Shown here: one piece after another, positions 54,421 through 63,929 of the stretch
Numbering within the stretch: position 1 is the stretch's first letter
Layout: each line of letters begins with the position of its first letter
Source of the DNA: Synechococcus sp. PROS-9-1
Lineage (GTDB): Bacteria; Cyanobacteriota; Cyanobacteriia; PCC-6307; Cyanobiaceae
Reading direction: 5' to 3'
NCBI RefSeq assembly: GCF_014279775.1
Contig: NZ_CP047961.1
Coordinates: 1,240,001 to 1,304,000, forward strand
DNA length: 64,000 bases
Made by a program: the position numbers and the translations under genes
The notes under the pieces: generated by a model
Databases searched by the model: none
What the model was told of the DNA's origin: nothing
What the model saw: only the letters and a program-made list of their open reading frames with translations

Positions 54421-55599
54421 TTAGGGATGAGTCAGCAAACTCTGAAACCGACTCAGTCCATCCGAAATCGTCTCACGCGAGACAGCACATGAAAGCCTCA
54501 CGCAACGATCATCGCCAAAGGCCCCACCAGGAACAATCGCCAAGCCTTCCTCCTCAAGAGCACGCTCACAAAAGGCCAGCGAATCAGTAATGGCATCAGG
54601 CAAGCGAGGAAACGCATAAAACGCGCCTCTTGGCGGCACAAGGGTGATGCCCTCCATCTGTTGAAGCCCATTGCAAAGCTCAGCACGCCGCGTGTTGTAG
54701 CTAGCGGCCATTGCATGGACGCAGTCCCGAGACCCTTGTAGCGCTGCCAATGCTCCCCGTTGCGCAAAGCTGCACACATTGCTGGTGCTTTGGCTTTGCA
54801 GGGCGGCCGCGGCCTTAATCACCGTGCTGTCACCACTGAGATATCCGAGTCGCCATCCGGTCATGGCCCAACCTTTGGCAAAACCATTCACCACAAAACA
54901 TCGCTCTCTGAGATCTGGAGCTATAGCGGCAAAACTATGGTGAGATTCACCATCTTCCAACAGATATTCATAGATCTCGTCGCTCATCACCATCAGGCTT
55001 GGATGCTTTCGCACCAGCTCTGCCAAGGCTTCCAGTTCACTGAGGTTCAACACACGGCCCGTTGGGTTGCCCGGTGAATTGAGAACCAAAACCTTGGTTG
55101 CTGGGGTGATGGATTGTTCGATCAAGTTCAGATCAAGGCCAAACCCATCGCTTGCTGACGACGACACCTTGACCGGCTTTCCCCCTGCCAAACGAACAAT
55201 TTCCGGATAACTCAACCAATACGGAGCCGGAATGATGACTTCATCGCCTGGGTTCAAGAGAACTTGGAACAGGTTGTAAATCGCCTGTTTGCCGCCATTG
55301 GTCACCAAGACCTGATCGGTGGTGGTGGGGATGTTGTTTTCAAGACTCAATTTCTGGGCGATGGCAGCACGCAGCTCTGGATCGCCAGCAGCGGGGCCAT
55401 ACCGAGTCATGCCATCCCTGAGGGCCTGGATCGTTGCCTCAACAATGAAATCTGGGGTCCCGAAATCAGGCTCTCCTGCACTCAAACTGCAAACATCTAC
55501 ACCCTGCTGCTGCAGGGCTTTTGCTCGGGCGCTGATGGCAAGTGTGAGCGATGGCTGCAGAGCCAAAGCTCGGTGCGAGAGAGATAGAGGGCCTGGCAT
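54421..55599 (-). CDS. aspC: Class I aminotransferase (aspartate aminotransferase-like)
   Basis: About 392 residues from the ATG at 55599. The N-terminus has LSLSHRALALQPSLTLAISA, then SLSAGEPDFGTPDFIVEATI. PLP-binding Lys lies in NGFAKGWAMTGWRLGYLSGD; Asn in NSPGNPTGRV and C-terminal Arg in RLSCAVSRE are present. Expected reaction is aspartate-oxoglutarate transamination, or prephenate amination as in related plant-type enzymes. Precedes phnD with a gap of only 18 bases, which may place it in the same operon. Confidence 0.92.
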   Translation of the reverse strand: MPGPLSLSHRALALQPSLTLAISARAKALQQQGVDVCSLSAGEPDFGTPDFIVEATIQALRDGMTRYGPAAGDPELRAAIAQKLSLENNIPTTTDQVLVTNGGKQAIYNLFQVLLNPGDEVIIPAPYWLSYPEIVRLAGGKPVKVSSSASDGFGLDLNLIEQSITPATKVLVLNSPGNPTGRVLNLSELEALAELVRKHPSLMVMSDEIYEYLLEDGESHHSFAAIAPDLRERCFVVNGFAKGWAMTGWRLGYLSGDSTVIKAAAALQSQSTSNVCSFAQRGALAALQGSRDCVHAMAASYNTRRAELCNGLQQMEGITLVPPRGAFYAFPRLPDAITDSLAFCERALEEEGLAIVPGGAFGDDRCVRLSCAVSRETISDGLSRFQSLLTHP

Positions 55600-55720
55600 C
55601 AGCACGGCACCCCCTCGATGGATGCTCGGATATGTGAAACATCATCCTGCCTGATGTGGCGTCAGTGACAACACCGATGTGCTGATGACAGCCTGGATCG
55701 AAATGTTGACCATGCCGAAC

Positions 55721-56125
55721 ATGTCAGCTGGAACGACCTCAATGAGTTGGGTATTGGCGGCCAACAATCCCCAATCTCTCGCTGAGTTTTATGCGGAGGC
55801 TTTGGGATGTTCGTGCCGTGTAGGGCTGTCTGACCAGCACTGGATGGTGTCTCTACCAACCGGAGGAACGCTTCAGATTTATCGCCCTTCTCGTCAACGG
55901 CCTTGGCCCATTCGCGGTGCGGCCCTTGCCCCTTGTTTTCAACGGATCGGAACCGACCATCCAGAGACGGAGCTCGGATGTTGGATCGAGCAACTCGAAG
56001 CGTTGGGGGCGCGGCGACGCGAAGCCGCTCGTCTCGAATCGTTTGGAGCGGAATGCTGGATGGAGGATCCTGAGGGGCAGCCCTTTCTCACCTTGGTGCT
56101 GCCGCAAGGTGCCGTGGGCTCATAG
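55721..56125 (+). CDS. Glyoxalase/bleomycin-resistance family protein
   Basis: About 134 residues from the ATG at 55721 (earlier in-frame starts at 55685 and 55679). VOC-fold features: MSWVLAANNPQSLAEFYAEA, then LGCSCRVGLSDQHWMVSL, and ECWMEDPEGQPFLTLVLPQ at the end. Probably a metal-dependent lyase or dioxygenase of unknown substrate. Confidence 0.85.
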   Translation: MSAGTTSMSWVLAANNPQSLAEFYAEALGCSCRVGLSDQHWMVSLPTGGTLQIYRPSRQRPWPIRGAALAPCFQRIGTDHPETELGCWIEQLEALGARRREAARLESFGAECWMEDPEGQPFLTLVLPQGAVGS

Positions 56126-56145
56126 GGTTTTGAGCTGAGCTGCCC

Positions 56146-56751
56146 ATGCGCGTGTCGTTAGAAGACTTCGAGGCATCCTGTCTCCAATGTCAACGCTGTG
56201 ACTTAGCGAAAGAACGCCAGCATGTTGTGGTTAGTCGCGGGAATCCTTCAGCGCGGCTGATGGTGGTAGGTGAAGCACCAGGGGCTGATGAGGATGCTCA
56301 GGGGCGTCCCTTTGTTGGGCGTTCCGGCCGACTCTTGGATGCATGCCTTGCAGATGTCGGTCTTGATCAAACCGACGACACCTACATCTGCAACTTGATC
56401 AAATGCCGGCCCCCTGGCAATCGGCGTCCAACCCCAGCTGAGCTCAAGGCCTGCAGACCGTGGCTGGATCGTCAAATTCTTGAGGTCAATCCGGAGATCC
56501 TGCTCCTTCTTGGAGCGACAGCCACAGCGACCCTGCTCGAATGCCGCACACCGATTAGTCGCTTAAGGGGTCAGTGGACGGAATGGCAAGGGCGTTATGT
56601 GATGCCGAGTTTTCATCCCTCTTACCTGTTGCGCAATCCTTCAAGAGACTCTGGTAAGCCCCGCTCGCTATTCATGGCTGATCTAGCCAACGTCAAGCAC
56701 GCTCTGAACGGGGTTGTGTCAGGGTTAACCCAAGATTCAAGCGATCCTTGA
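56146..56751 (+). CDS. Uracil-DNA glycosylase family 4 (Fe-S)
   Basis: 201 residues. Four cysteines for an iron-sulfur cluster are visible: CLQCQRC near 13-19 (two of them used), [10 protein letters not shown] and ELKACRP. The uracil-binding motif is [20 protein letters not shown] and the second active-site motif is [13 protein letters not shown]. Removes uracil from DNA as the first step of base excision repair. Its stop overlaps the ispG start by 4 bases. Confidence 0.93.
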   Translation: MRVSLEDFEASCLQCQRCDLAKERQHVVVSRGNPSARLMVVGEAPGADEDAQGRPFVGRSGRLLDACLADVGLDQTDDTYICNLIKCRPPGNRRPTPAELKACRPWLDRQILEVNPEILLLLGATATATLLECRTPISRLRGQWTEWQGRYVMPSFHPSYLLRNPSRDSGKPRSLFMADLANVKHALNGVVSGLTQDSSDP

Positions 56752-57971
56752 TGACCGCCTCGCAGCGATACGACACAAAGATTCATCGCCGGGTGACTCG
56801 CACGGTGATGGTCGGCGATGTACCGATTGGGAGTGAGCACCCGATTGCGGTGCAATCGATGATCAATGAGGACACGCTTGATATCGACGGTTCGGTCGCG
56901 GGAATCCGTCGTCTTGCCGATGCAGGCTGCGAAATCGTGCGGGTCACGACTCCGTCGATCGGTCATGCCAAAGCGATGGGGAAGATTCGCTCAGCGCTTC
57001 AAGCTCAGGGATGCAACATCCCCCTCGTGGCCGATGTCCATCACAACGGCACGCGCATCGCCCTAGAAGTCGCGAAGCACGTCGACAAAGTGCGCATCAA
57101 CCCTGGGTTGTTTGTTTTCGACAAACCGGATCCCCATCGCCAGGAGTTCAGCCAAGACGAGTTTGATGCGATTGGAGATCGGATCAAAGAAACGTTTGCT
57201 CCTCTCGTGAAGGTGCTGAAAGAGCAGAACAAGGCCTTGAGGATTGGAGTCAATCACGGCTCCTTGGCTGAACGCATGCTGTTCACCTATGGGGACACCC
57301 CTCAAGGCATGGTCGAGTCGGCCATGGAATTCGTGCGCATTTGCGATTCACTCGATTTTCACAACATCGTGATTTCGATGAAGGCTTCCCGTGCGCCCGT
57401 GATGCTGGCGGCGTACCGATTGATGGCCGACACCATGGATCGGGAAGGGTTCAACTATCCACTGCACTTGGGTGTCACCGAAGCAGGTGATGGCGACTAC
57501 GGCCGCATCAAGAGCACGGCCGGAATCGCAACGCTGCTAGCGGAAGGACTTGGAGACACCATCCGGGTGTCTTTAACAGAAGCTCCTGAAAAGGAAATTC
57601 CTGTGTGCTTCTCGATCTTGCAAGCGCTTGGAATCCGCAAAACGATGGTCGAATACGTGGCCTGTCCGAGCTGCGGTCGCACTTTGTTTAATCTTGAGGA
57701 GGTCCTCCATCAGGTCCGAAACGCCACCTGTCACCTCACCGGTCTCGACATTGCGGTAATGGGTTGCATTGTCAACGGTCCTGGCGAGATGGCTGATGCT
57801 GACTACGGTTATGTCGGCAAAGGGCCTGGAGTGATCGCTCTCTATCGCAATCGTGATGAGATCCGAAAAGTACCCGAGTCTGAAGGTGTAGAAGCCTTGG
57901 TTCAGTTGATCAAAGACGACGGTCGCTGGGTTGAACCGACTGATGTCGTTAAGGTGCTGAAAAGGCCCTAG
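56748..57971 (+). CDS. ispG: 4-hydroxy-3-methylbut-2-en-1-yl diphosphate synthase IspG
   Basis: Fe-S enzyme of the MEP pathway that makes HMBPP from MEcPP, using reduced ferredoxin in cyanobacteria. 407 residues. [20 protein letters not shown]-like N-terminus, VRINPGLF, and the three-cysteine [4Fe-4S] site in [15 protein letters not shown] and [13 protein letters not shown]. ispE lies at 4.2-5.2 kb. Confidence 0.97.
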   Translation: MMTASQRYDTKIHRRVTRTVMVGDVPIGSEHPIAVQSMINEDTLDIDGSVAGIRRLADAGCEIVRVTTPSIGHAKAMGKIRSALQAQGCNIPLVADVHHNGTRIALEVAKHVDKVRINPGLFVFDKPDPHRQEFSQDEFDAIGDRIKETFAPLVKVLKEQNKALRIGVNHGSLAERMLFTYGDTPQGMVESAMEFVRICDSLDFHNIVISMKASRAPVMLAAYRLMADTMDREGFNYPLHLGVTEAGDGDYGRIKSTAGIATLLAEGLGDTIRVSLTEAPEKEIPVCFSILQALGIRKTMVEYVACPSCGRTLFNLEEVLHQVRNATCHLTGLDIAVMGCIVNGPGEMADADYGYVGKGPGVIALYRNRDEIRKVPESEGVEALVQLIKDDGRWVEPTDVVKVLKRP

Positions 57972-59329
57972 TGGACGGCATGCGCGCAAAAAAATCCAGC
58001 ATCAAAGGCTCTCCACGTCGTTGGTTTTTGGCGCTAGGCGCAGGGACTGTCACAGCAGCAGTGGTTGTGGCCAATCCTGGTTTGGGTTTACCAAGCACAG
58101 CCTCGTCGTCCATCACCAACAGCCCGAAAGAGGTGATTGATCAGGTATGGCAGATCGTCTATCGAGATTTCCTTGATTCATCGGGCGATTATGACCTCGA
58201 TCAATGGTCAATTCTTCGTAAGGATTTGCTCTCTAAGTCTTATGCAGGAACAGCGGAATCGTATGAAGCGATTCGCGGCATGTTGGCGAGTCTTGATGAC
58301 CCTTACACCCGATTCCTGGACCCAAAAGAGTTCAAGGAAATGCAGATTGACACTTCAGGTGAATTAACCGGTGTCGGCATTCAAATTTCACTGGACAAAG
58401 ACACCAAAGAGATCGTGGTGGTGTCTCCGATCGAAGGCACACCTGCCTCAAAAGCAGGGGTCCAACCCAAAGACGTCATCGTTTCGATTGATGGTCAACT
58501 CACTAAGGGGATGACCACGGAAGATGCGGTGAAGCTCATTCGTGGAACGGAAGGAAGCAACGTGGTGCTGGGCTTGCGCCGCAAGGGCTCCATCATCGAC
58601 GTCCCCCTTGTGCGGGCGCGCATTGAAATTCATGCCGTCGACAGTCAACTCAACACCAGTGCCAATGGCACCAAGGTGGGCTATATCCGCCTGAAGCAAT
58701 TCAATGCCAATGCATCCAAAGAGATGCGTGCAGCGATTCGCGAACTGGAAAAGCAAGGATCTCAGGGTTACGTCCTTGATTTGCGCAGTAATCCCGGCGG
58801 ATTGCTTGAAGCCAGCATCGACATTGCGCGTCAGTGGCTTGATGAAGGAACGATTGTCAGCACAAAAACCCGTGAGGGCATTCAGGACGTGCGCCGCGCC
58901 ACAGGGAATGCCTTAACCAACCGGCCAGTCGTGGTGTTGGTGAACGAAGGCTCAGCTAGTGCAAGCGAAATCCTTTCAGGAGCGCTTCAAGACAATGAGC
59001 GCGGGCTTCTGGTGGGCCAAAAAACATTTGGCAAAGGGCTCGTCCAATCCGTAAGAGGTCTCTCCGACGGATCTGGGATGACCGTCACGATTGCCAAATA
59101 CCTCACGCCCAAGGGCACCGATATCCACAAAAACGGCATCCTGCCGGATGTTTCCGTGGAGATGAGTGAGAAGGAAATTAAAACCCTCACGATTGAACAG
59201 TTAGGGACCAATAAAGATGGGCAGTACCGCGTCGCGGAAACCACCCTGATCAAAGCGTTGCAAGCTCCGAAAACTGGAAGAAACTATCAACCAGGAGCTG
59301 CCAACCTTCAATCGGCACTTCAGCGTTAA
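57971..59329 (+). CDS. ctpA: Carboxy-terminal processing protease (S41, CtpA-like)
   Basis: 452 residues from a GTG that overlaps the ispG stop by one base, or 449 from the ATG at 57980. An N-terminal signal/anchor segment (WFLALGAGTVTAAVVVANPG) is followed by a PDZ domain with GELTGVGIQISLDKDTKEIV and the S41 core: catalytic Ser in NEGSASASEILSGALQD and Lys in VGQKTFGKGLVQSV. In cyanobacteria CtpA-type proteases trim the D1 precursor in the thylakoid lumen; paralogues act elsewhere, so the substrate is not certain. Confidence 0.93.
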   Translation: MDGMRAKKSSIKGSPRRWFLALGAGTVTAAVVVANPGLGLPSTASSSITNSPKEVIDQVWQIVYRDFLDSSGDYDLDQWSILRKDLLSKSYAGTAESYEAIRGMLASLDDPYTRFLDPKEFKEMQIDTSGELTGVGIQISLDKDTKEIVVVSPIEGTPASKAGVQPKDVIVSIDGQLTKGMTTEDAVKLIRGTEGSNVVLGLRRKGSIIDVPLVRARIEIHAVDSQLNTSANGTKVGYIRLKQFNANASKEMRAAIRELEKQGSQGYVLDLRSNPGGLLEASIDIARQWLDEGTIVSTKTREGIQDVRRATGNALTNRPVVVLVNEGSASASEILSGALQDNERGLLVGQKTFGKGLVQSVRGLSDGSGMTVTIAKYLTPKGTDIHKNGILPDVSVEMSEKEIKTLTIEQLGTNKDGQYRVAETTLIKALQAPKTGRNYQPGAANLQSALQR

Positions 59330-59442
59330 CGGCGGCCACGGTGGGTGCTGGAATCGTGGCTGTCCTGCCTTAGGGGGCCTTTCGAGCCCTTTGCTCGAGA
59401 GCCTTGCCAAGGTGGCAACCTGAAAGTTGGGCATCGACGCAT

Positions 59443-59466
59443 AAAAAAATCACCCATCAGGGTGAT
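59443..59466 (-). terminator. Intrinsic terminator, minus strand
   Basis: On the minus strand ATCACCC and GGGTGAT pair across a four-base loop and are followed by seven T residues. It closes the small gene at 59497. Confidence 0.85.
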
Positions 59467-59496
59467 TTCAGCAACGAAAGATCAGCGAAGTGCAGC

Positions 59497-59661
59497 TCAG
59501 GCCACAGGCTGCATCAGGCCACCGCCTGGAGACGAGTCGTCGTCATCATTTTCCGTATCGTTCTGCCACAGAGCAAAGATTCCCAGTGCAGCTGCACCAA
59601 CCAAACTGCCTAGAAGGCTGAGGGAGCTTCCCGATGCAATTGGATCGATGAATTCAGCCAC
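59497..59661 (-). CDS. Small single-helix membrane protein with acidic tail (54 aa)
   Basis: GTG start at 59661; VAEFIDPIASGSSLSLLGSL followed by VGAAALGIFALWQNDTENDD is one membrane helix with a short N-terminal part and a strongly acidic stretch, then PGGGLMQPVA. A clear terminator follows within 55 bases, which strengthens the call. It looks like a small thylakoid-type protein; no named family recognised. The frame is open a few codons upstream without a better start. Confidence 0.7.
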   Translation of the reverse strand: MAEFIDPIASGSSLSLLGSLVGAAALGIFALWQNDTENDDDDSSPGGGLMQPVA

Positions 59662-59747
59662 AGGGGTATCACGTCGTATGCCTACATGGTAACGAAGGAT
59701 TGCGAATTGTGTTGGACTTTCTCATCTTTCCAGCATGGGACTGGAGC

Positions 59748-62700
59748 TCAAACCGTCAAAACAGCCTCATTCCGGTCTTTTTGCTGTCGGTCGCGCTGCT
59801 CACGCGTCAATCCATCAGCATCAGGAATCTGTGCTGCCATCTGCTCTAGCCAGCCTTTGAGCTCATCAAGCTGCCTCTCCATGGGCAAGACGCCAAGACC
59901 TCGTGCCAGGACCTTGGCAACGCTTCCACTCCCCGCCTGGTAAACAAGTCGGCCATGAAGATGTTGGGGCAACCCCTGACGAAGAAGACGGAACGCGGGT
60001 TCCTCCATCGGCGTTTCGAGCGCAATATTTGGTTTTTCAGGGCGAATCCGCGCAAATCCGCAGCGTTTCGCAAGCAGCTTGAGTTCCATCAACTGCAAGA
60101 GGGATTGAACTGGTCCAGGCAAAGCCCCATAGCGATCAGCCCAACCAGCAGCCAGTTCCACCAAGGCTTCTGAACTCTGGCACTCGGATGCAGCTCGATA
60201 CGCAGACATTTTCTCGTCGGCATCGACGATCCAATCCGCAGGGATAAAGGCAGTGACCTGCAGATCCACCTGCGTGTCGTCCACAGCGGGAATGTCTTGT
60301 CCCTGAATTTCTGCCAACGACTCTTGCAACATCTCCATGTAGAGATCGAAACCAATGGCCTCCATCTGCCCGCTTTGCTCCACTCCGAGCAAGTTGCCCA
60401 CCCCGCGGATCTCCATATCCCGCATCGCCAATTGATACCCACTGCCGAGCTGGGCGAATTCCTGGATGGCGCGTAAGCGCTGACGTGCCGCTTCACTGAG
60501 CGAGGCATCGCCGGGATAAAACAACCAAGCATGGGCTTGAACACCACTGCGCCCTACGCGCCCCCTGAGCTGATACAGCTGAGCGAGTCCAAACCGGTGA
60601 GCATCTTCAATCAGGATCGTGTTGACACGAGGAATGTCGAGCCCGCTCTCCACAATCGTGGTGCAAAGCATCACGTCGGCTTCCCCACCGTTGAACGCCA
60701 CCATCGCGCTCTCGAGCTCGCCTTCGGCCATTTGTCCATGGGCCACGAGGAGCTTGAGACCAGGAAGCATCTCGCGAAGCTTGCCCGCCACCTCTTCAAT
60801 CCCTTCCACCCGAGGCACCACATAAAACACCTGCCCACCACGATCAAGTTCTTGGCGGATGGAACTCCGCACTGCCTCATCATCCAGAGCTGCTAAGTGG
60901 GTTTTGATTGGACGACGCAACGGTGGCGGAGTGGTTATCAAACTCATCTCACGCACCCCAGACAGGCTCATGTACAAGGTGCGCGGTATGGGCGTCGCCG
61001 AGAGCGTTAAAACGTCTACGTCCTTGCGCAAGGCCTTGATTTTTTCCTTTTGATTCACACCAAAACGTTGTTCCTCATCCACCACCAGCAAACCCAGTTT
61101 GTCGAAGCAGGTGTTTTTGCTGAGCAGCTGGTGCGTGCCCACCACGGCATCGATGGTGCCCGTTTTCAGCTCCTCAAGAATTGTTTTGCGCTCACCTGCC
61201 GTGCGGAAACGATTGAGAAGAGCCACCTTGATCGGGTAGGGAGCAAAGCGTTCCGAGAGCGTGCGCCAATGCTGTTGAGCTAACACCGTTGTGGGAGCCA
61301 ACATCGCCACTTGCTTGCCAGCGGTGATGGCTTTGAAAATCGCACGGATGGCCACCTCCGTTTTCCCGAAACCCACATCACCGCAAACCAGCCGGTCCAT
61401 CGGCTCTGGTTTCTCCATGTCTCGCTTGACATCCACCGTGGCCTTGAGCTGGTCAGAGGTGGGTTCGTAGGGGAAGGAATCCTCGAGTTCAACCTGCCAT
61501 GGCCCATCGATCGGGAAGGCAAACCCTGCAGCTTGATGACGTTCGGCGTACAGCTTCACCAAATCAAGCGCAACTTTGCGAACCGCCTTGGTGGCCCTCT
61601 CCTTCGCCTTCACCCAAGCGGAGCCGCCCATTTTGCTGAGCTGCGGCGGAGTGTCACTATTGGCGCGAAACCGCCCCAGGCTTCCGAGTTGATCGGCGGC
61701 CACTCGCAAGATGCCATCGGAATACTGAACAACGAGGTAATCGCGAACCTCTCCGCTGATCGCTAATTTTTCGAGCTTTTTAAAGCGACCAATTCCATGG
61801 TTGCGATGCACCACAAAATCCCCTTGCTGCATCTTGTTGGGATCAACGGTGCGGCTGGCCGCTTTGCGCCGTCGACGCACGTAGCCGCTGCTGGTGAGCG
61901 ACTGCTGTCCAAAAAATTCGCGATCGGTAAGAAGAACAACCCTCCAAGCGGGAAGTTGCAGTCCCTCGAGCTCAGCTGTTCCTCGGGTTTTTAAGGCCAC
62001 AGGTGTGCCCTGTTCAATCAAGCGATCGATCGCTTGCGTATCGGCTGCATTGGGTACAAAGCGCGTGATGCAGTCGTGTTCTTCAAGCAGAGCCACAGCG
62101 CGGCTGGGCTGCGCTGACAACAACCAAACAGCCTGACGCTCCCTTTGGTGCTGTTTGATCAATTCACCGAGTTTTCCGAATTGATTGGGGTAAGACGGAA
62201 CGGGGCGACTGGCGAGATCGAAGGCATTGGGGTGGCTGTCGTGTTCCTGAAGTTCTGCCAGATCGAAGCCAGCAAACGACTCGGCAAGCTCCATCGCCTC
62301 TTTGATGGGCCGATGCAAAGAAGGAATGGGAACTGGAAGCTCGGCATGTTGCTCTTCAGCGTGATCGAGCCACTGCTGCCCATGGGCGCTGCCATGCCGG
62401 CGCTCATCGATGGCGATGCAGCAGTCCGCAGGCAAATAATCGAGTAGGGACGCAGGTGCATCCCAGGCCAATCCCATCAATCGACGCATCCCCTCAGGGG
62501 TTCCGCCCTCCAGCAGCTCAGTGATCTGCGCCTGACTCAGCAATTGGTCAAGGTCATCAGGCACCTGCTCGCGCAGACGTTCAGCAATCAGAGGACTGAA
62601 GCCGGTTGGGGTGAGCTTGAGCGTGTCGACGGCGTCAAGGGAGCGCTGACTGGCTGGATCAAATTCGCGAAGCTTGTCGAGTTCATTCCCAAAGAACTCC

Positions 62701-63290
62701 AGACGCACGGGGAGTTCACTGCTAACGGGATAGACGTCAACAATGTCGCCACGACGGCTCCACGTTCCTTCCTGATCAATCGTCGAGACGCGCTCATAGC
62801 CAAGTTGGCTGAGGTAGGTCGATAGCTCTTCAAGATCCACAACATCACCCTTCTTCAAGGCCCGGCAATGCTCTGCCAGTGCCTGCGCAGGCGGCAAGTG
62901 GGGCTGCAGACATCGCTCTGTAGCCACGATCGCTAGATCGCTTTTGCTGCGGTCTGCTTGCAGTTCGCTCAACACCTGGAGCTGGCCCCAGGTGATTTCG
63001 GTGGTGGAGTCGAAAGGTTCGTAGGGAGACCCTTCACTGGTGGGGTAAAGCTGCGCACGAGACCAACCCATCAGCTCCAAGAGGGCTGTCCAACGTCCGG
63101 CCTCCTCCAGTGTGGGAACGACCACCAGCAGGGGCTGATCCATGCGTCGCGCCAACGCACTGGCCACCAACGCCCGAGCGGCTCGGCCAGCGCTGCGCAT
63201 CAACAGCCTTTGGTCCCGTTCCGCTCGTTCGCACAACTCACCGCTCAGCGCTGAGGTCTGCAACAGACGCACCAAAGAGCTGAGGGGCAT
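59748..63290 (-). CDS. mfd: Transcription-repair coupling factor Mfd
   Basis: About 1180 residues from the ATG at 63290; a TTG or GTG 26 codons upstream is less likely. Removes RNA polymerase stalled at DNA lesions and recruits UvrA. Order: UvrB-homology region (LVVVPTLEEAGRWTALLELM, EGSPYEPFDST), RNA polymerase-interacting domain (GDFVVHRNHGIGRFKKLEKL), helicase with Walker A CGDVGFGKTEVAIRA, motif II VVDEEQRFG, LTLSATPIPRTLYMSLSGVR and RGRVGRSGVQAHAW, and TRCF C-terminal domain (IPADWIVDADEKMSAYRAAS). Length is normal. Confidence 0.97.
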   Translation of the reverse strand: MPLSSLVRLLQTSALSGELCERAERDQRLLMRSAGRAARALVASALARRMDQPLLVVVPTLEEAGRWTALLELMGWSRAQLYPTSEGSPYEPFDSTTEITWGQLQVLSELQADRSKSDLAIVATERCLQPHLPPAQALAEHCRALKKGDVVDLEELSTYLSQLGYERVSTIDQEGTWSRRGDIVDVYPVSSELPVRLEFFGNELDKLREFDPASQRSLDAVDTLKLTPTGFSPLIAERLREQVPDDLDQLLSQAQITELLEGGTPEGMRRLMGLAWDAPASLLDYLPADCCIAIDERRHGSAHGQQWLDHAEEQHAELPVPIPSLHRPIKEAMELAESFAGFDLAELQEHDSHPNAFDLASRPVPSYPNQFGKLGELIKQHQRERQAVWLLSAQPSRAVALLEEHDCITRFVPNAADTQAIDRLIEQGTPVALKTRGTAELEGLQLPAWRVVLLTDREFFGQQSLTSSGYVRRRRKAASRTVDPNKMQQGDFVVHRNHGIGRFKKLEKLAISGEVRDYLVVQYSDGILRVAADQLGSLGRFRANSDTPPQLSKMGGSAWVKAKERATKAVRKVALDLVKLYAERHQAAGFAFPIDGPWQVELEDSFPYEPTSDQLKATVDVKRDMEKPEPMDRLVCGDVGFGKTEVAIRAIFKAITAGKQVAMLAPTTVLAQQHWRTLSERFAPYPIKVALLNRFRTAGERKTILEELKTGTIDAVVGTHQLLSKNTCFDKLGLLVVDEEQRFGVNQKEKIKALRKDVDVLTLSATPIPRTLYMSLSGVREMSLITTPPPLRRPIKTHLAALDDEAVRSSIRQELDRGGQVFYVVPRVEGIEEVAGKLREMLPGLKLLVAHGQMAEGELESAMVAFNGGEADVMLCTTIVESGLDIPRVNTILIEDAHRFGLAQLYQLRGRVGRSGVQAHAWLFYPGDASLSEAARQRLRAIQEFAQLGSGYQLAMRDMEIRGVGNLLGVEQSGQMEAIGFDLYMEMLQESLAEIQGQDIPAVDDTQVDLQVTAFIPADWIVDADEKMSAYRAASECQSSEALVELAAGWADRYGALPGPVQSLLQLMELKLLAKRCGFARIRPEKPNIALETPMEEPAFRLLRQGLPQHLHGRLVYQAGSGSVAKVLARGLGVLPMERQLDELKGWLEQMAAQIPDADGLTREQRDRQQKDRNEAVLTV

Positions 63291-63370
63291 GGCAGAACAA
63301 CTGTCGGCAACGCATGATTGTCGCAATTCACTGCCTGGTAGCGCGGGATTCGCCACCACCCAAAACATTC

Positions 63371-63613
63371 ATGCCCCGTTTTCGCTGCCCAGAGTGCTGT
63401 TGTGGACCAGCCGTTGTCCTACATCCACCCCCAGGAGCCACACCAATTTGTGTGCGCTGTGGAACCGTTTTAGACAAGCAGCCCCTCGTTAAACCGGTGC
63501 CCCTCCTCGTGTTGCTTGTCGTGGGTAGCGCGTTGATCACGCTGTCCATTCCGGCACTTTTTACACCGCGGCCACTACCGCCTCAAACCAATCCACCAGC
63601 CACAACCGTTTAA
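63371..63613 (+). CDS. Small zinc-ribbon membrane protein
   Basis: 80 residues from the ATG at 63371. MPRFRCPECCCGPAVVLHPP and TPICVRCGTVLDKQ carry two CxxC pairs that form a rubredoxin-like zinc ribbon, followed by a membrane helix PLLVLLVVGSALITLSIPAL and a proline-rich end. Divergent from mfd. Function unknown; such proteins often act as scaffolds or regulators. Confidence 0.75.
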   Translation: MPRFRCPECCCGPAVVLHPPPGATPICVRCGTVLDKQPLVKPVPLLVLLVVGSALITLSIPALFTPRPLPPQTNPPATTV

Positions 63614-63929
63614 TTACAAGAACCTAGTTATTAACAATCAAACACGAATGATCAAAAGGCAGAACTTGAGAACAAAAAAATCGGAGAGCCCGATTCGAAT
63701 CTCGTTTTGAACATTTGCTTTGCCGATTCCGATTGGTAACCATCCTGCCTGTTGTGATGAGCCTCCTTGGCAGCGTTAGCTGTTTCATCCTTGGAACCTA
63801 AGAGGAGATCCACGCCCTCAACAATCCAAAACCAATCACTGAACAGAATCAATTTGAGGGTCTTGATCTTTCATTATTTACATCTGATTAATTGCGTCCT
63901 AAACTCATTCAAGACATGACCCAGAAGCG
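63614..63929. other. AT-rich region with a minus-strand terminator
   Basis: About 316 bases. A minus-strand frame (63652-63852) beginning MILFSDWFWIVEGVDLLL with a non-ATG start is open but has no further support and runs through the terminator at 63674-63694, so it is not called. Confidence 0.45.
63674..63694 (-). terminator. Intrinsic terminator, minus strand
   Basis: On the minus strand ATCGG and CCGAT pair across a five-base loop (GCTCT), followed by a T-run of seven. It implies a short minus-strand transcript starting to the right; none is identified. Confidence 0.6.

Noticed and set aside
63652-63852. 66-codon minus-strand frame
   Set aside because: Only a TTG start is available and the frame passes through a terminator; not enough support for a gene.
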